From Hippopus hippopus (taxonomy: Eukaryota > Mollusca > Bivalvia > Cardiida > Cardiidae): a stretch of 64,000 nt of DNA. The stretch is from NCBI GenBank assembly GCA_946811185.2, contig OX328112.1, positions 25,263,558-25,327,557 of the forward strand. Direction: 5' to 3'. Below the pieces are notes generated by a model. That model saw nothing but the letters and a program-made list of their open reading frames with translations, made no database searches and was not told the origin of the DNA. How positions within the stretch are numbered: position 1 is the first letter of the stretch; the number at the start of each line of letters is the position of its first letter. Both the position numbers and the translations under genes were made by a program. This document shows, one piece after another, positions 32,275 to 42,212 of this stretch.

Positions 32275-33489
32275 TGAGGGGTGATCAGAAAGAATGTGGA
32301 CCAGTGCCTTTATCGGAATATTGTTATAAAAAATAACTTTGAGTGCTTACTATTTTTTAAAGTAACCTCCCATGAATTTTATGCAATTATTCATTCTTGA
32401 TTTCCACGTGCGAAACATGTGTGCGAGTGCGTCACGTGACGTTACTATCAAGGACCCGGTCATAGCGAAGGTTAGCTCCTCTCTGTTCTCGTAGTGTATG
32501 CCATATAGAGAATCTTTTAAAACAGGAACTAGTTTGAGGTCACAGGGAGTTAGGACTGAATTATAGGGAACGCTGGCTAATGTTTCTATGTTTAGTTTTT
32601 GCAAAGTTTCCTGTTCAAGAGTGGCTTTGTGAGCTAGGGCGTAATATTAATGTAAAGTGACGTCACTCTGCAGGACTTCTGGCTGTTTTTTTTGTATGAT
32701 GTTTGTGAAATTTATTTGAATAATGTGGGCATTAAACTCAGTATTGACTGTAGTATGTATAGATACAACATGATTTAGAAGAAGACTGGGAGAATAGAAA
32801 TACATGATGTACATAACTTTTCCGAGTGACTTAGAAAGGTTTGCTTTAACAGCAGAAGGCGATGTTCGATGTTTCCATACACTGCTTTGTTGTTTAGATT
32901 CATTCTCGTTAAAGTGTCCCTATGTTTCATCGCATGTTACAGTACGATCAGTAAAGTTTGACCTCTCTACCCTAATGCGTTCTGAAATTTCTTAACAGAT
33001 TTGGACCCTAACCCCCATTTTCTCAGGCATCAGTTGCAGAAGTACCCACCTTGTGAAAACACGCGACATTCCAAGATTCCCAGTCAAAATTCCTGGGCAC
33101 TTCTATATGAAATGTTAAGTGTGTCAGCTATTTTCATGACAGTATCTTGGCAATCTTGTTTTACATGCTGCTCTACATCAGTTATGATTTTGTCTGTGAC
33201 TGATGTTGATGGACGGTCAGATTTAGGGTAATCTTTAACAGTATCGCACCCTTGTCTAAACCGATCTGATCCGTAATAAAATAAAATGTCGTCCAACATT
33301 TTGAACCACTAATGCAGTATATGACGTCATCAAAATGACGTCGTACTTTACCTACTTGAATATGACGACATTTGAAAGCTTGAGTCAGTTACCAGATAAT
33401 TAATGCCCTTCTATGCAAATTTTTGTAATCCTACCTGTAGTAGTTTTCAAAATAAGGAGGTGGTCCACATTCTTTCTGATCACCCCTTG
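32275..33489 (-). mobile_element. Mariner element nested in TTAA-P
   Basis: TA at 32273-32274 and 33490-33491 flank terminal inverted repeats (gaggggtgatcagaaagaat / attctttctgatcacccctt). The length of about 1.2 kb fits the family. The minus strand holds a broken transposase. It lies inside a TTAA-P copy and is therefore younger. Confidence 0.85.
32350..33299 (-). pseudogene. Broken mariner transposase
   Basis: The minus-strand N-terminal part (33299-33084) reads DRPSTSVTDKIITDVEQHVK and IADTLNISYRSAQE, the linker and second helix-turn-helix of mariner-type transposases. The C-terminal tail (32604-32350) ends NCIKFMGGYFKK and stop. The catalytic middle is not in one frame, so it is inactive. 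Confidence 0.75.
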
Positions 33490-33543
33490 TATCTTTTGTT
33501 GTCTGAAAGACTAGTCTAAAATTCTGTCGTGTGGTACAGGGTT

Positions 33544-33790
33544 ACCGTAAGTCAAGTAAAAAACCATGATACTGTATGAAAATGTTTACTATACTGAACA
33601 GCAAGACTGCATGCAGTTACAAGTAGCGCCTGGTTTCTGGAACAGCATGAGGCTAAAGTAGAGTGCATTGTGTCAAACAGCCATTCTTGTAGTGTCTGTG
33701 GCATTTTTTTAGCATTTTTTCAGCAATAGACTTCTTCCTATTTTAAAATTTATGTTGGTATGACTATAGAATGACAAAAAGATTAAAAAA
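33544..33790. other. No gene seen
   Basis: AT-rich intron sequence without an assigned repeat. Confidence 0.3.
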
Positions 33791-33799
33791 GTTTATTAT

Positions 33800-34140
33800 A
33801 TTCCTGTCAGTGAATTACTGGGATTCACAGTGAATAACACCACTTGTGATGATAAATATGGTATCATCACTAATGACGATATAGTTTTAGATTGTTTGCC
33901 GGAACTACTTTTTTCCTATATTGCTTATATTGTATAATTCTTGATAATTATCGGAATAAAAAGGGTGAATTAGGAATATAATAAACAGGATAATCAACTG
34001 GTTGTGTGTGATATTAAAAATCTGTCACTGGAACGGAGTTTGATGCATTTAAAAAACTCGTCCTTCAGACTCATTTTTTCAACTGCATCACACCCCAGTT
34101 TACTGACAGATTTTTAATATCACACACAACCAGTTGATTA
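33800..34140 (-). mobile_element. Hairpin-headed element, type 2
   Basis: Inverted arms 33991-34027 ('taatcaactggttgtgtgtg') and 34102-34140 enclose about 75 bp. The adjoining part carries 'tgccggaactac', whose complement 'gtagttccggca' occurs in the hairpin-headed element at 46972-47700. Related layout, different hairpin sequence. Confidence 0.6.
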
Positions 34141-34151
34141 CCCTTTATATC

Positions 34152-34355
34152 TTAATTCTTCACTAGACAATAAAATTGAGACATGTCCATATTGAAAGCC
34201 TTGGCAGACAGCAAACTGAAATGATTGGACTTGTCATTAAAGTATAGAAAACTTTGTTTGAAAAGGAGAAAAAACTAGTTTCAAGCATTTTATCCTTGAC
34301 CTACAATGTTTTCAAAAGTCCTCTTTGTCAAGATCAGAAAAAAACACTGGATTAA
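34152..34355 (+). mobile_element. TTAA-P element
   Basis: Diverged palindrome. Its right TTAA (34352-34355) is shared with the next copy. Confidence 0.75.
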
Positions 34356-34581
34356 CCCTTTACCACGTGACAAAAATGTGAACTTGTCCAAAGTGAAAGG
34401 ATTTTGCAGACGACAATTTAAATGTGGCTCAAATGATGGAATTTGTCCTTAATAGGGTTGAAAACATTGTGGGAAAAGGAGAAAATGCTGGTTACCAGCA
34501 TTTTCTTCTTTTACCACAATGTTTTCAAAATGCTTCTTCCTTTGGGTTGTTAAAACTTGGGACAGTGTGGCAAAGAGTTAA
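34352..34581 (+). mobile_element. TTAA-P element
   Basis: Full length. Palindrome 34459-34526. Confidence 0.9.
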
Positions 34582-34591
34582 TTGGTAAGGA

Positions 34592-34816
34592 GTTAAGTCT
34601 TTGCCATACAATTCAGGACTTTAACAACAATAGAGAGGGCTTTTGAAAACATAGTAGGAAAAAGAGAAAATGCTGGTAACCAGCATTTTCTCTTTTTCCC
34701 ACAATCTTTTCTACCCTATGACAGACTAATCTCAAAATTTGAGCCACATTTGATATGATGTCGGCAAGTGCTTTCAAGCAGATGGGACTAGAATTTCTTC
34801 GTATGGCAGAGAGTAA
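34592..34816 (-). mobile_element. TTAA-P element
   Basis: Reverse orientation, good palindrome (34643-34710). Abuts the next copy. Confidence 0.85.
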
Positions 34817-35313
34817 ACTCTTTACCAAATGGCAAAATTTTGGACTTGTCCAAATTGCCCCACCCGGGTGGCTCAGTGGTGAGTGTGTCGGACTCATGAC
34901 CTGGTGGTTGTGAGTTCGATACTCGGTTGAGGCGAACTTTCTTTCTGGCGTATTTTTGCCTCTCACCTCTGCTGAAGCATGTGAGAAAAGTAGTCGGTGG
35001 CTTTGGAAAGAAAGTTGTGTTAGTACTGGTGTGAGAAAGCCAGGAAACACATGTGCGTCACCGACCGCCATGATATGACCTTAGCTGTTAAAGTGGCGTT
35101 AAACCCCAATACAACCAACTTGTCCAAATTGAAAACATTTGCATACGACAAATCCAAGGTGGCTCAAATGATAAAATTTGTCTTTGATAGGGTAGAAGAC
35201 ATTGTGGGAAAAGGAGAAAATGCTGGTAACCAGCATTTTCTCCTTTTCCCACAACGTTTTGTAAAGCTCTCTTCTTCAAGGTAAAAAGTTGGGATTGTGT
35301 AGTAAAGAGTTAA
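34814..35313 (+). mobile_element. TTAA-P element split by a SINE
   Basis: The left 44 bp end at 34857; the rest resumes at 35118 after a SINE with a 14-bp target duplication. Palindrome 35190-35256. Confidence 0.88.
34858..35117 (+). mobile_element. tRNA-derived SINE, 14-bp TSD
   Basis: Head with A box 'tggctcagtggtgag' and B box 'ggttgtgagttcgatac'. Body includes 'ggctttggaaagaaagttgtgttagtactgg'; ends 'aaagtggcgttaaaccccaa', a tail common in molluscan SINEs. The exact repeat acttgtccaaattg at 34844-34857 and 35118-35131 proves insertion into an existing TTAA-P copy. Confidence 0.9.
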
Positions 35314-35538
35314 CTCTGTACCAAACGACAAAATTTTAGACAGGTCCAAATTCAAAGCACTTGCAGACGACAAATTAAACGTAACTCAAAAATTGAAATT
35401 TGTTTCCAGCAGGGTAGAAAACATTGTGGGAAAAGGAGAAAATGCTGGTTACCAGCATTTTCTCTTTTTCCCACAATGTTTTCAATAAGCTTCTATCTCA
35501 GGGTCGTAAAAACCAGGGATTGTTTGGTAAAGGGTTAA
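35310..35538 (+). mobile_element. TTAA-P element
   Basis: Full length, sharing TTAA 35310-35313 with the previous copy. Palindrome 35416-35483. Confidence 0.92.
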
Positions 35539-35658
35539 ACACTACAATTTAAGATATAGTGAGGCCCAGTAGATCTATTGCTTTATAACAATTTTTCAAA
35601 ACCAAATTTCCCCATTAAAAGGGTATCATACTTAATCAAGGATATGAAATAACATTTC

Positions 35659-35887
35659 TTAACCCTTTACCAAACAATGCAATTTTAGACCAGTCCAATT
35701 TGAAAGCATTTGCAGACAACAAAATAAATAGGGCTCAAAAATTGAAATTTGCTTATGGAAAGGTAGAAAACATTGTGGGAAAAGGAGAAAATGCTGGTTA
35801 CCAGCATTTTCTCCTTTTCCCACAATGTTTTCAAAAGGCCTTTTCCTTAGGGTCATTAAAATTCGTTATTGTGTGGTAAAGGGTTAA
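35659..35887 (+). mobile_element. TTAA-P element, type copy
   Basis: Describes the family. 229 bp including the TTAA at each end. Inverted termini CCCTTTACCAAACA and TGTGTGGTAAAGGG (about 12-14 bp). The left interior holds 'caatttgaaagcatttgcag' and 'aaattgaaatttg'. The centre (35765-35832) is a near-perfect palindrome of about 66 bp: 'gaaaacattgtgggaaaagg' plus 'agaaaatgctggtt', then its mirror. The right interior reads 'ccttagggtcattaaaattc'. No coding capacity; the 'ENIVGKGENAG' peptides seen in many frames are translations of the palindrome. A TTAA target and CCC/CYC termini are the signature of piggyBac-type elements, so I infer a piggyBac-mobilised MITE; no autonomous partner is in the window. 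Confidence 0.93.
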
Positions 35888-35951
35888 AGAAAAATAAAAT
35901 CCTCTCAAAATAGAAGGCAGAAAGAAATTCTTTTTTAATATGTATCAGCAT

Positions 35952-36172
35952 TCAACCCTTTACCAGATGAGAAAATTTTAGACTTGTTCAAATTGAAAGC
36001 ATTTGCAGACGAAAAATTAAAGTTGGTTCAGTGGAAAAGATTTGTCTATAGAAGGGTAGAAAACTGGGGGAAAAGGAGAAAATGGTTACCAGTGTTTTCT
36101 GCTTTTCCCAAAATGTTTTCAAAAGCCCCTTTTCATAAGGGTTGTTAAAACTAGATTGTTAGGTGAAGGAAT
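35952..36172 (+). mobile_element. TTAA-P element
   Basis: Good left end. Palindrome shortened on both arms; right TTAA lost. Confidence 0.8.
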
Positions 36173-36289
36173 AATATAAAATTAAAGGCAATCATTTTTT
36201 ACCAAAATAGGACCAAGATTATATCCCCTTGTATTAGATATAACTGTCCAGAGAGTCATCCACAAGACATAGAAGTTTTCAAGAAAAGT

Positions 36290-36490
36290 CATAATTATTA
36301 AGAGAGGGGCTTTTGGAAACAATGTGGAGTTAAACAATGTAATGCTGGTAACCAGCATTTTCTCTTTGTTTCCGCAATGTTTTGTACCTGATCAAAGACA
36401 AATCCTGTCATTATTTTGAGCTACATTCAATTTGTTTTCTGTGAAAGATTTTAATTTGGATGAGTCTAACATTTTGTTGTCTGGTAAAGA
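36290..36490 (-). mobile_element. TTAA-P element, left end lost
   Basis: Starts inside the left interior ('gaggggcttttggaaac') with a damaged first arm. Confidence 0.7.
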
Positions 36491-36678
36491 CATAGGCATT
36501 CAGAGAGTAAAAAAAATAAATCAGTGAATCAATGTCTATGGTTTTGTAAGGGCCTTTACATTGTTTCTCTCACTTTCACAGAATAAACATCAAAACTTTG
36601 TGATATAATCTGTAAACAAAGCTAAACAAAGCTGTTTCTCTGATTAGGAACAAACCCATTTACACTGTTTTCCAATTG

Positions 36679-36914
36679 TTTAACCTTTTACTAAACACAA
36701 ATGTTTTAAGGATCACTTGGAAGAATGTATCTGATAACATTGTGGGACAAGGAGAAAATGCTGGTGACCAGTATTTTCTCCTTTTCACACTATGTTTTTT
36801 ACCCTATCAAATATAAATTCTAGCAATTCAGCTACATTTAATTTATTGTCTGCGAATTCTTTCAATTTGGACTAATTTGGTCTAAACATTTTGTTTTGTT
36901 TGGAAAAGGATTAA
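36679..36914 (-). mobile_element. TTAA-P element
   Basis: Full length, diverged. A short duplication 'ggactaatttggtctaaac' in the right interior. Confidence 0.8.
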
Positions 36915-37028
36915 TGTTTTACCAAATAATCAGAGAATTTCAGGATCTTATGGAAGAATACTTTTGAGAACATTGTGGAAAAAGTAGTTGAGTTTTTTAC
37001 AACCTAGTTTTGTCTGATAAAGGGTTGA
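36914..37028 (-). mobile_element. TTAA-P element, large internal deletion
   Basis: Left end and part of the first arm joined to the right terminus 'gtctgataaagggttgaa'. Confidence 0.6.
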
Positions 37029-37169
37029 ACAAAAGTTTTCATTGTTTTATGCTCCAATAAAGTTATTTGAGACGTGATTTTTGTGCATGGCTTAGTTTTG
37101 AATGTTTTTTATTGTTAGTTCCTCCTTATTGTGTCAAAATGGCTGGTAGGTTTAGATTTTATGAAGTAC

Positions 37170-37290
37170 TGTTCGAAAATTGATTGATTGATTGATTGGT
37201 ATTTTTCACCATTTTCAACATTATTTTGATCATATCACGGAGTCAGGTCATATGTTCATGCATTTTCAGGGTTTTACCAGTACTAGACTG
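37170..37290 (-). mobile_element. SINE 3' fragment
   Basis: The 'attgattgattgatt' tail and 'ttcaacattattttgatcatatcacgg..ttttaccagtact' body match the SINEs at 2586 and 30196. The tRNA-like head is missing. Confidence 0.6.
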
Positions 37291-37459
37291 TTCGAAAAGT
37301 GACTTTTGATGATCATTTATTTTCATGCACTAACTTAAGTTTTAACCATACTACATGACAGAAAATTATAAGCATTTTTTATTCTTATTATGATTCTTTC
37401 AAAAAATGGTACAAGTACAAATAAGAAGTGGATCCATGTATTTTTTTCCTTATGTTCAT

Positions 37460-37508
37460 ATTCTTTCAAGTCGGACAAGTCTGAATTTTTTTGTCTGATA
37501 AATAGTTA
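37460..37508 (-). mobile_element. TTAA-P right-end fragment
   Basis: 'ttcaagtcggacaagtctga' to 'ctgataaatagttaa', joined to the next copy at the TTAA. Confidence 0.6.
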
Positions 37509-37729
37509 ACCCTTTCCCTTACAATCCCAAGTTTTAACAATCCTGAGAAAGAAGCCTGTTGAAAGCATTATGGGAAAAGGAGAAAATGCTGGTAGCCAGC
37601 ATTTTCTCCTTTTCCCATAATGTTTTCTACCCTTCCCAAAACAAATTTCAAATTTTCAACGACTTTTGTCATCTGCAAATGCTTTCAATTTTGACCAGTC
37701 TAAAATTTTGTCATTTGGTAAAGACTTAA
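37506..37729 (-). mobile_element. TTAA-P element
   Basis: Full length. Palindrome 37560-37627 keeps a compensated 'cattatggg/cccataatg' pair on both arms. Confidence 0.9.
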
Positions 37730-39431
37730 GGGAAAGTCTGACGGGCTTTTGTTTCGAAGGTTTGTTTGTTTCAGTTGTAGTTATTGTTCACAGTTTTGTG
37801 TTTTTGTGTTTATTTGATAAGGGAAAGTGAAGTTTGGTTTGTTTGTAAGATAGTAGCCCAAAACGTAGGGCATATGATTTTAGAATATTTTTGTTTAAGA
37901 TTGAATTTTGGACTTCTGTTAAATTTAAAGAAAAAACTCTGGATCTAAATATAAATGGATTAATTAAGAGTTTGGATAATAATCTCTGAAATGAATCCAT
38001 TAAGACATAAACAGTTGGAAAGACCACCATCAGTGAGTGATTTCTGTTACCTCTACCTTTATGTTATAAAGAAATTAAATGCACACAGTGTATTAAGTCT
38101 AAATGAAAGAGATAATTGTTTCAACCTCAAAATTTTAATCTCTGTAACATTTTTGCTAAGTGACAATCAGGAGCCATATATATATTATTTTTTGGCATAG
38201 CTGAATGCGCTGGCTTTTGACCTACTTCTTAGTATGATTGATAAAAATTGTGCACATGTTCATTCTGCGGGACCCTGCTGGCATATGTGCTCAAACATTT
38301 ATAATGACAGTAATATACATGCTTATTGAAACCCTTTGGGTCTTTATTCACACCATAGCAAACTAACTTGACAGGGTTTGATTCTTTTCTTTTTGGTAAT
38401 TAAACATTTTTCTAAGCATTACCCAGTACTACATGTCTACACAAGTGTATTTCGACCAACTATGTTAGATTTTGGAGTTGTTGCCTAGAGAGCGGTTATC
38501 TGTATAACTATCTAAAGCATTCTAGATCTTGAAGTAGCTGTTACGGCAGTAACTGAGTGTCAATTTCCAGGTTCTTCTGAAATGTAGATTCTGACTGGAT
38601 AGAGTTGGTAGATATATTCTAGTGTCAGTATCAGAGTCAGTATCATGTTACAGCTGCATGTTAAGTTAGAATTATAAAAAGCACCAGTCAGCACCATATG
38701 GTATATAAAGCAGCACTGTTCCTCTGTCAAGTTATACATTTATGAAGCAGATCTCGCTAGATCTCCTTCAAACTCTGAAGTTATAAGAAGAGAACAAAAC
38801 AGGTCAGGGACGTAGGATGTCATACAGTCAAAAAAAGTACCTCTCCAAAGTCAAGCCAAGCAACAGTTAGATCTGTGTTTGTCTCTCCCCACCCAACCTC
38901 ATTTATTCTGTCAATATCCACAGAGGCAAGGAGATTCACTTATTTTTGTCATAAAATATGAATCCAATTATCATCAGAGAAGCTCATTGAATTTTGCTTC
39001 ATACCCTAGCAATCTTTCACTAGTTTCCAGTTCAAGTAGCAACTCTGCTGCTATAGGAACAAGCATAGAATGCTGCTCGTAACTCCCAGAATACTGGTGG
39101 TGCTCCTCATCTGTAATGCAATATTCATAATAATAATTATGTAGCATTAACCCTATACAGAGAAACTTGTAGGATTGTTCAGTAACTAGAAAGCTCAACA
39201 AGCAACTTAGTACTACTTAGCTTGTAAATGAAGAAAGCAACATTGTACCTGGAGGGTTTAAAGCATTATGAGTACAATACTCACTCTACAATAGCGCTGA
39301 TATAACACTATCATGGATCTGCTAACTCTATTCAGTAGGGGAGTACATTTTAGAGGAACCTGGAAATGAGCATGTAGCCAGTTGTTCATAAATAGAACTA
39401 CTGCTCATCAAGATTCATCTATCTTTTACAG
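37730..39431. other. Intron stretch without identified repeats
   Basis: 1.7 kb with no TTAA-P, SINE or dyad element that I can recognise, in contrast to the surroundings. Frames of 65-80 codons on both strands (for example 38974-39201 minus) have no family resemblance or splice framing. Confidence 0.4.
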
Positions 39432-39547
39432 CCACCTCTTGTGCCCTTTGTTGTTGGTCCTGGCTATATTCTATCCAAGAGCAAGGCAAAGTTTGCTGTG
39501 ACCTTGAAAGATGAATTCTTCGAGCCCCCACAGGATGAGGAAGTGAA
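39432..39547 (+). CDS. FLACC1: FLACC1-like protein, exon with conserved N-terminal motif
   Basis: 116 nt, acceptor 'cttttacag', donor 'gtaagt'. Reads PPLVPFVVGPGYILSKSKAK then FAVTLKDEFFEPPQDEEVK and ends with two bases (AA). The block G-Y-x-L ... VTL-x-D-E-x-F is what I know from vertebrate FLACC1 (formerly ALS2CR12), just before the coiled coil. This is one of the two anchors for naming the gene. Confidence 0.88.
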
Positions 39548-39932
39548 GTAAGTTTACTATTTACTTGGTTGCATCTGGAGCATGGCACTGCAGGATTTAT
39601 CAGTTTATTGCCTGGAAATCCTGCAAATATAAGTCATAATTTCAAAATCTACATCTTGAATTCCACAGCTCACAGAAAGAGGACCATTCCAACAAAAAAA
39701 AAATTCCATACAGACAACAAAAGCTACCACATGTATAAATTGCATTGTTTATGAATGAATATAGATCTAGTATAAACAGCCTCTAAGCACCTGAAAAAGT
39801 CAGAATGATATGCTTCCCCCCAATTATTTTCATTGCCTCTTATTTCAGTAATAACAGGGGGAGGGGTGGCATTTCTCCCCAAACTGCCTATTTCTAGATG
39901 CATCCCTGCATTTACTACTGTTATTTCACTGG

Positions 39933-40157
39933 TTTAATCCTTTGTCACGTAGTCCTATGGTTAAGCGACCCTGAGGAATAAGCCTTTTGAAATCATTGCT
40001 GGAAATGGAGGAAATACAAACAGCATTTTGTCCTTTTTCCACAATTTTTTCTTCTGTTCCAAATACATATTTCAGTGTTTGAGTTACATTTACTTTGTTG
40101 TCTGTAAATGCTATCAAATTGGATGAGTCTAACATTTTGGTATTTGGTAAAGAATTC
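39933..40157 (-). mobile_element. TTAA-P element
   Basis: Diverged. The centre is shortened ('ggaaatacaaacagcattttg'). Confidence 0.72.
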
Positions 40158-40225
40158 AAGGTTTCCAGAAATTGTCTTTGAAAGTAATTCATATTTTGTT
40201 TAATAATTTGTGTAAAACAAATAGG

Positions 40226-40461
40226 TTAAACTCTTTATCAAACATCCAATGTTTTTTGGACCTTGCCAAAGAAGGCTTTTGGACACAATGTGTGTAAGGA
40301 GAAACTGCTGGTAACTAGTATTTTCTCTTTTTCCCACAATAATTTCTACAGCTTAAAGAAATATAAAAACAACCCCATCATTCGAGCCACAAACAATTTA
40401 CTGTAGACATACGAAAACTTTCAATATGAACAAGTTTAAATATGCTGTCCGATAAAGACTT
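40226..40461 (-). mobile_element. TTAA-P element
   Basis: Diverged reverse copy; the right terminus is worn. Confidence 0.72.
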
Positions 40462-40690
40462 TACTCTTCACCACACTAATCTGAGTTTTAATAACCCTGA
40501 TGTAAAAGGCTTTAGAAAACATTGTGGAAAAAGGAGAAAATACTCGAAACCAGCATTTTCTTCTTTTCCCACAATGTTTTTTCTACCATTTCTGCTACAT
40601 ATCTCATCGTTTGAGTAACTTTTGACTTGTCGCCTGCAAATGCTTTGATTTTGTACCAGTCTAAAATTTTGTAGTTTGGTGAAGAGTTAA
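40458..40690 (-). mobile_element. TTAA-P element
   Basis: Reverse copy with right TTAA 40687-40690 shared with the next. Confidence 0.83.
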
Positions 40691-40912
40691 CCCATTACCA
40701 CACAATCCTGACTTCTACCAACCCTGTCTGAGAAGACTTAAAACATTGTGGGAAAAGGAGAAAATGCTGTTAACCAGCATTTTCTCCTTTTCCCACAATG
40801 TTTTCTATTCTGTCAAAGAACTTCAGTTTCTTTGTATCACTTTTGAAAACTGTCGTCTGCATAAGCTTTCAATTTTGAAGACTCTAGAATTTGCTGTTTA
40901 GAAAGAGTTTAA
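40687..40912 (-). mobile_element. TTAA-P element
   Basis: Third of three head-to-tail reverse copies. Palindrome 40741-40806 near perfect. Confidence 0.87.
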
Positions 40913-41214
40913 TGAAAAATTGCACAATGTTCTTAGAGAGCTTTTTATATTTTTTGCCACCATGTTTTGACATTTTTTCATGAAAGAAACCTTCATTCAT
41001 ATGGATTACCAGTGTCTTACAAAGATGTTCTCAAAGCCTTCTTGCGCATATTGGTTTAAACTCGTTAGAATAAGTTTAGTCATACATTCATACTTCAAGG
41101 AGTAGAGGAAGTTCTCCATATGGTGTTCCTGAAGGGTATGGTAAACTAACTGACTTTGCTGGTTTGCTTAAAATCCTGTCCAAGATTTTTTTTTTTTAAA
41201 TTCTGTTAATTTTA

Positions 41215-41390
41215 AGCTTGTTAAAGGCAACATAAGGTGCATTTTCTGTTGATAAAGATCAGACTGCACAGAATGCTGTCTGATCTTTCATCTGTGCTGT
41301 GCTGTATTTAAAGAAATATTCTGGCCTGTAACTTGGTTATATTGAGACTGAAAATATGTTTCATTTTTTCAGTAGCTGGAAGAGTTAATC
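41215..41390 (+). mobile_element. Family B MITE
   Basis: Palindromic 'aaagatcagactgcacagaa' / 'tgctgtctgatcttt'. Right end 'agctggaagagttaa'. Confidence 0.6.
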
Positions 41391-41395
41391 TTTTA

Positions 41396-41620
41396 GCTTT
41401 ACCAATCATACTGTGTTTTCATTATCCCTAGGAAGAAAGAACTTGAAGTTATTGTGGGCAAAGATGAAACTTCTGATGACCAACATTTTCTTCTTTTCCC
41501 ACAATGCTTTTCTTACCCTTTCAAATACAAAACTCATCACTTAAACCATATTTAACTTATTGTGTGAAAATGCTTTCAATATGGACAAGTCTAAAATTTT
41601 GATGTCTTTTAAAGAGATAG
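41396..41620 (-). mobile_element. TTAA-P element, degenerate
   Basis: Recognised by the right interior ('aaatgctttcaatatggac') and a worn palindrome (about 41450-41515). Confidence 0.7.
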
Positions 41621-41650
41621 CTAATATTCAAACTCAAACAAGAGTGCCAT

Positions 41651-42180
41651 TATTAGTTGTACAGTCAGGTGGCAGGGGACTTGGAAACTTGTTCACGGCT
41701 GTGGTGAATCATGTTGCCCCGAGCCGAAGGCGAGGTGGCGACATGATTCACCACAGCCGTGAACAAGTTTCCAAGTCCCCTGCCACCTGACCATACAACG
41801 ATTTTATTATACTGCAAAGTTTTACCATTCCAACGTTTGTTAAGTGAATTTTACCTGTTTTTTGGTTTAAAAAATTGAGTACGCTGACGAAGTAGAATTT
41901 CCCTTCTGAGTGCCCCAATTCAATGAAAACTGACGTCACTGGGAACTGACGTCACTGAAACCTTGGTAATACGTGCTAAAACGTGCAGCTTGGCGCATAA
42001 TCTTGATGTTAATCTTGATTGATGCCGTCATTTTGGATGTTGTGTTGATATGTAGTCATGTCTACGGGGCTCCCGAAAGGGAAACTGCTTTTACGTTGGT
42101 TTTCCCAGTTTACATGATATATATGTTCGGGGCAGATTATCCAATCAGATCACGAGAAATTACTTTGCAGTATAATAATA
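41651..42180 (+). mobile_element. Hairpin-headed element with CRE sites, copy 2
   Basis: Hairpin arms at 41655-41799 ('tcaggtggcaggggacttgg' and complement), then two 'tgacgtcac' sites, 'gccgtcattttgg' and 'ccaatcagatcacgag'. Co-linear with 3150-3672; the YY1-like core is mutated here. Confidence 0.75.
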
Positions 42181-42212
42181 ACTTATGACTTTAGAATGGA
42201 CTGGAGTTACTT

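Larger units (their letters stand above)
32079..33543 (-). mobile_element. TTAA-P element interrupted by a mariner
   Basis: The left part (32079-32272) has a tandemly duplicated first palindrome arm. The right part resumes at 33492 ('ctgaaagactagtctaaaatt') and ends 'gtggtacagggtta'. The 1.2 kb between is a mariner. Confidence 0.8.

Noticed and set aside
32401..32460. 'gtgcgtcacgtgacg' as an E-box regulatory site
   Set aside because: It lies inside a dead mariner copy, so a regulatory role is unsupported.
34613..35071. 152-codon frame on the minus strand, the longest in the window
   Set aside because: Composed of TTAA-P plus antisense SINE; no gene-like features.
35659..35887. Many frames on both strands encode variants of ENIVGKGENAGYQHFLLFPQ, looking like a conserved small-protein family
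   Set aside because: They are translations of the TTAA-P palindrome, which reads the same on both strands; there is no start, splice or codon evidence for a protein.
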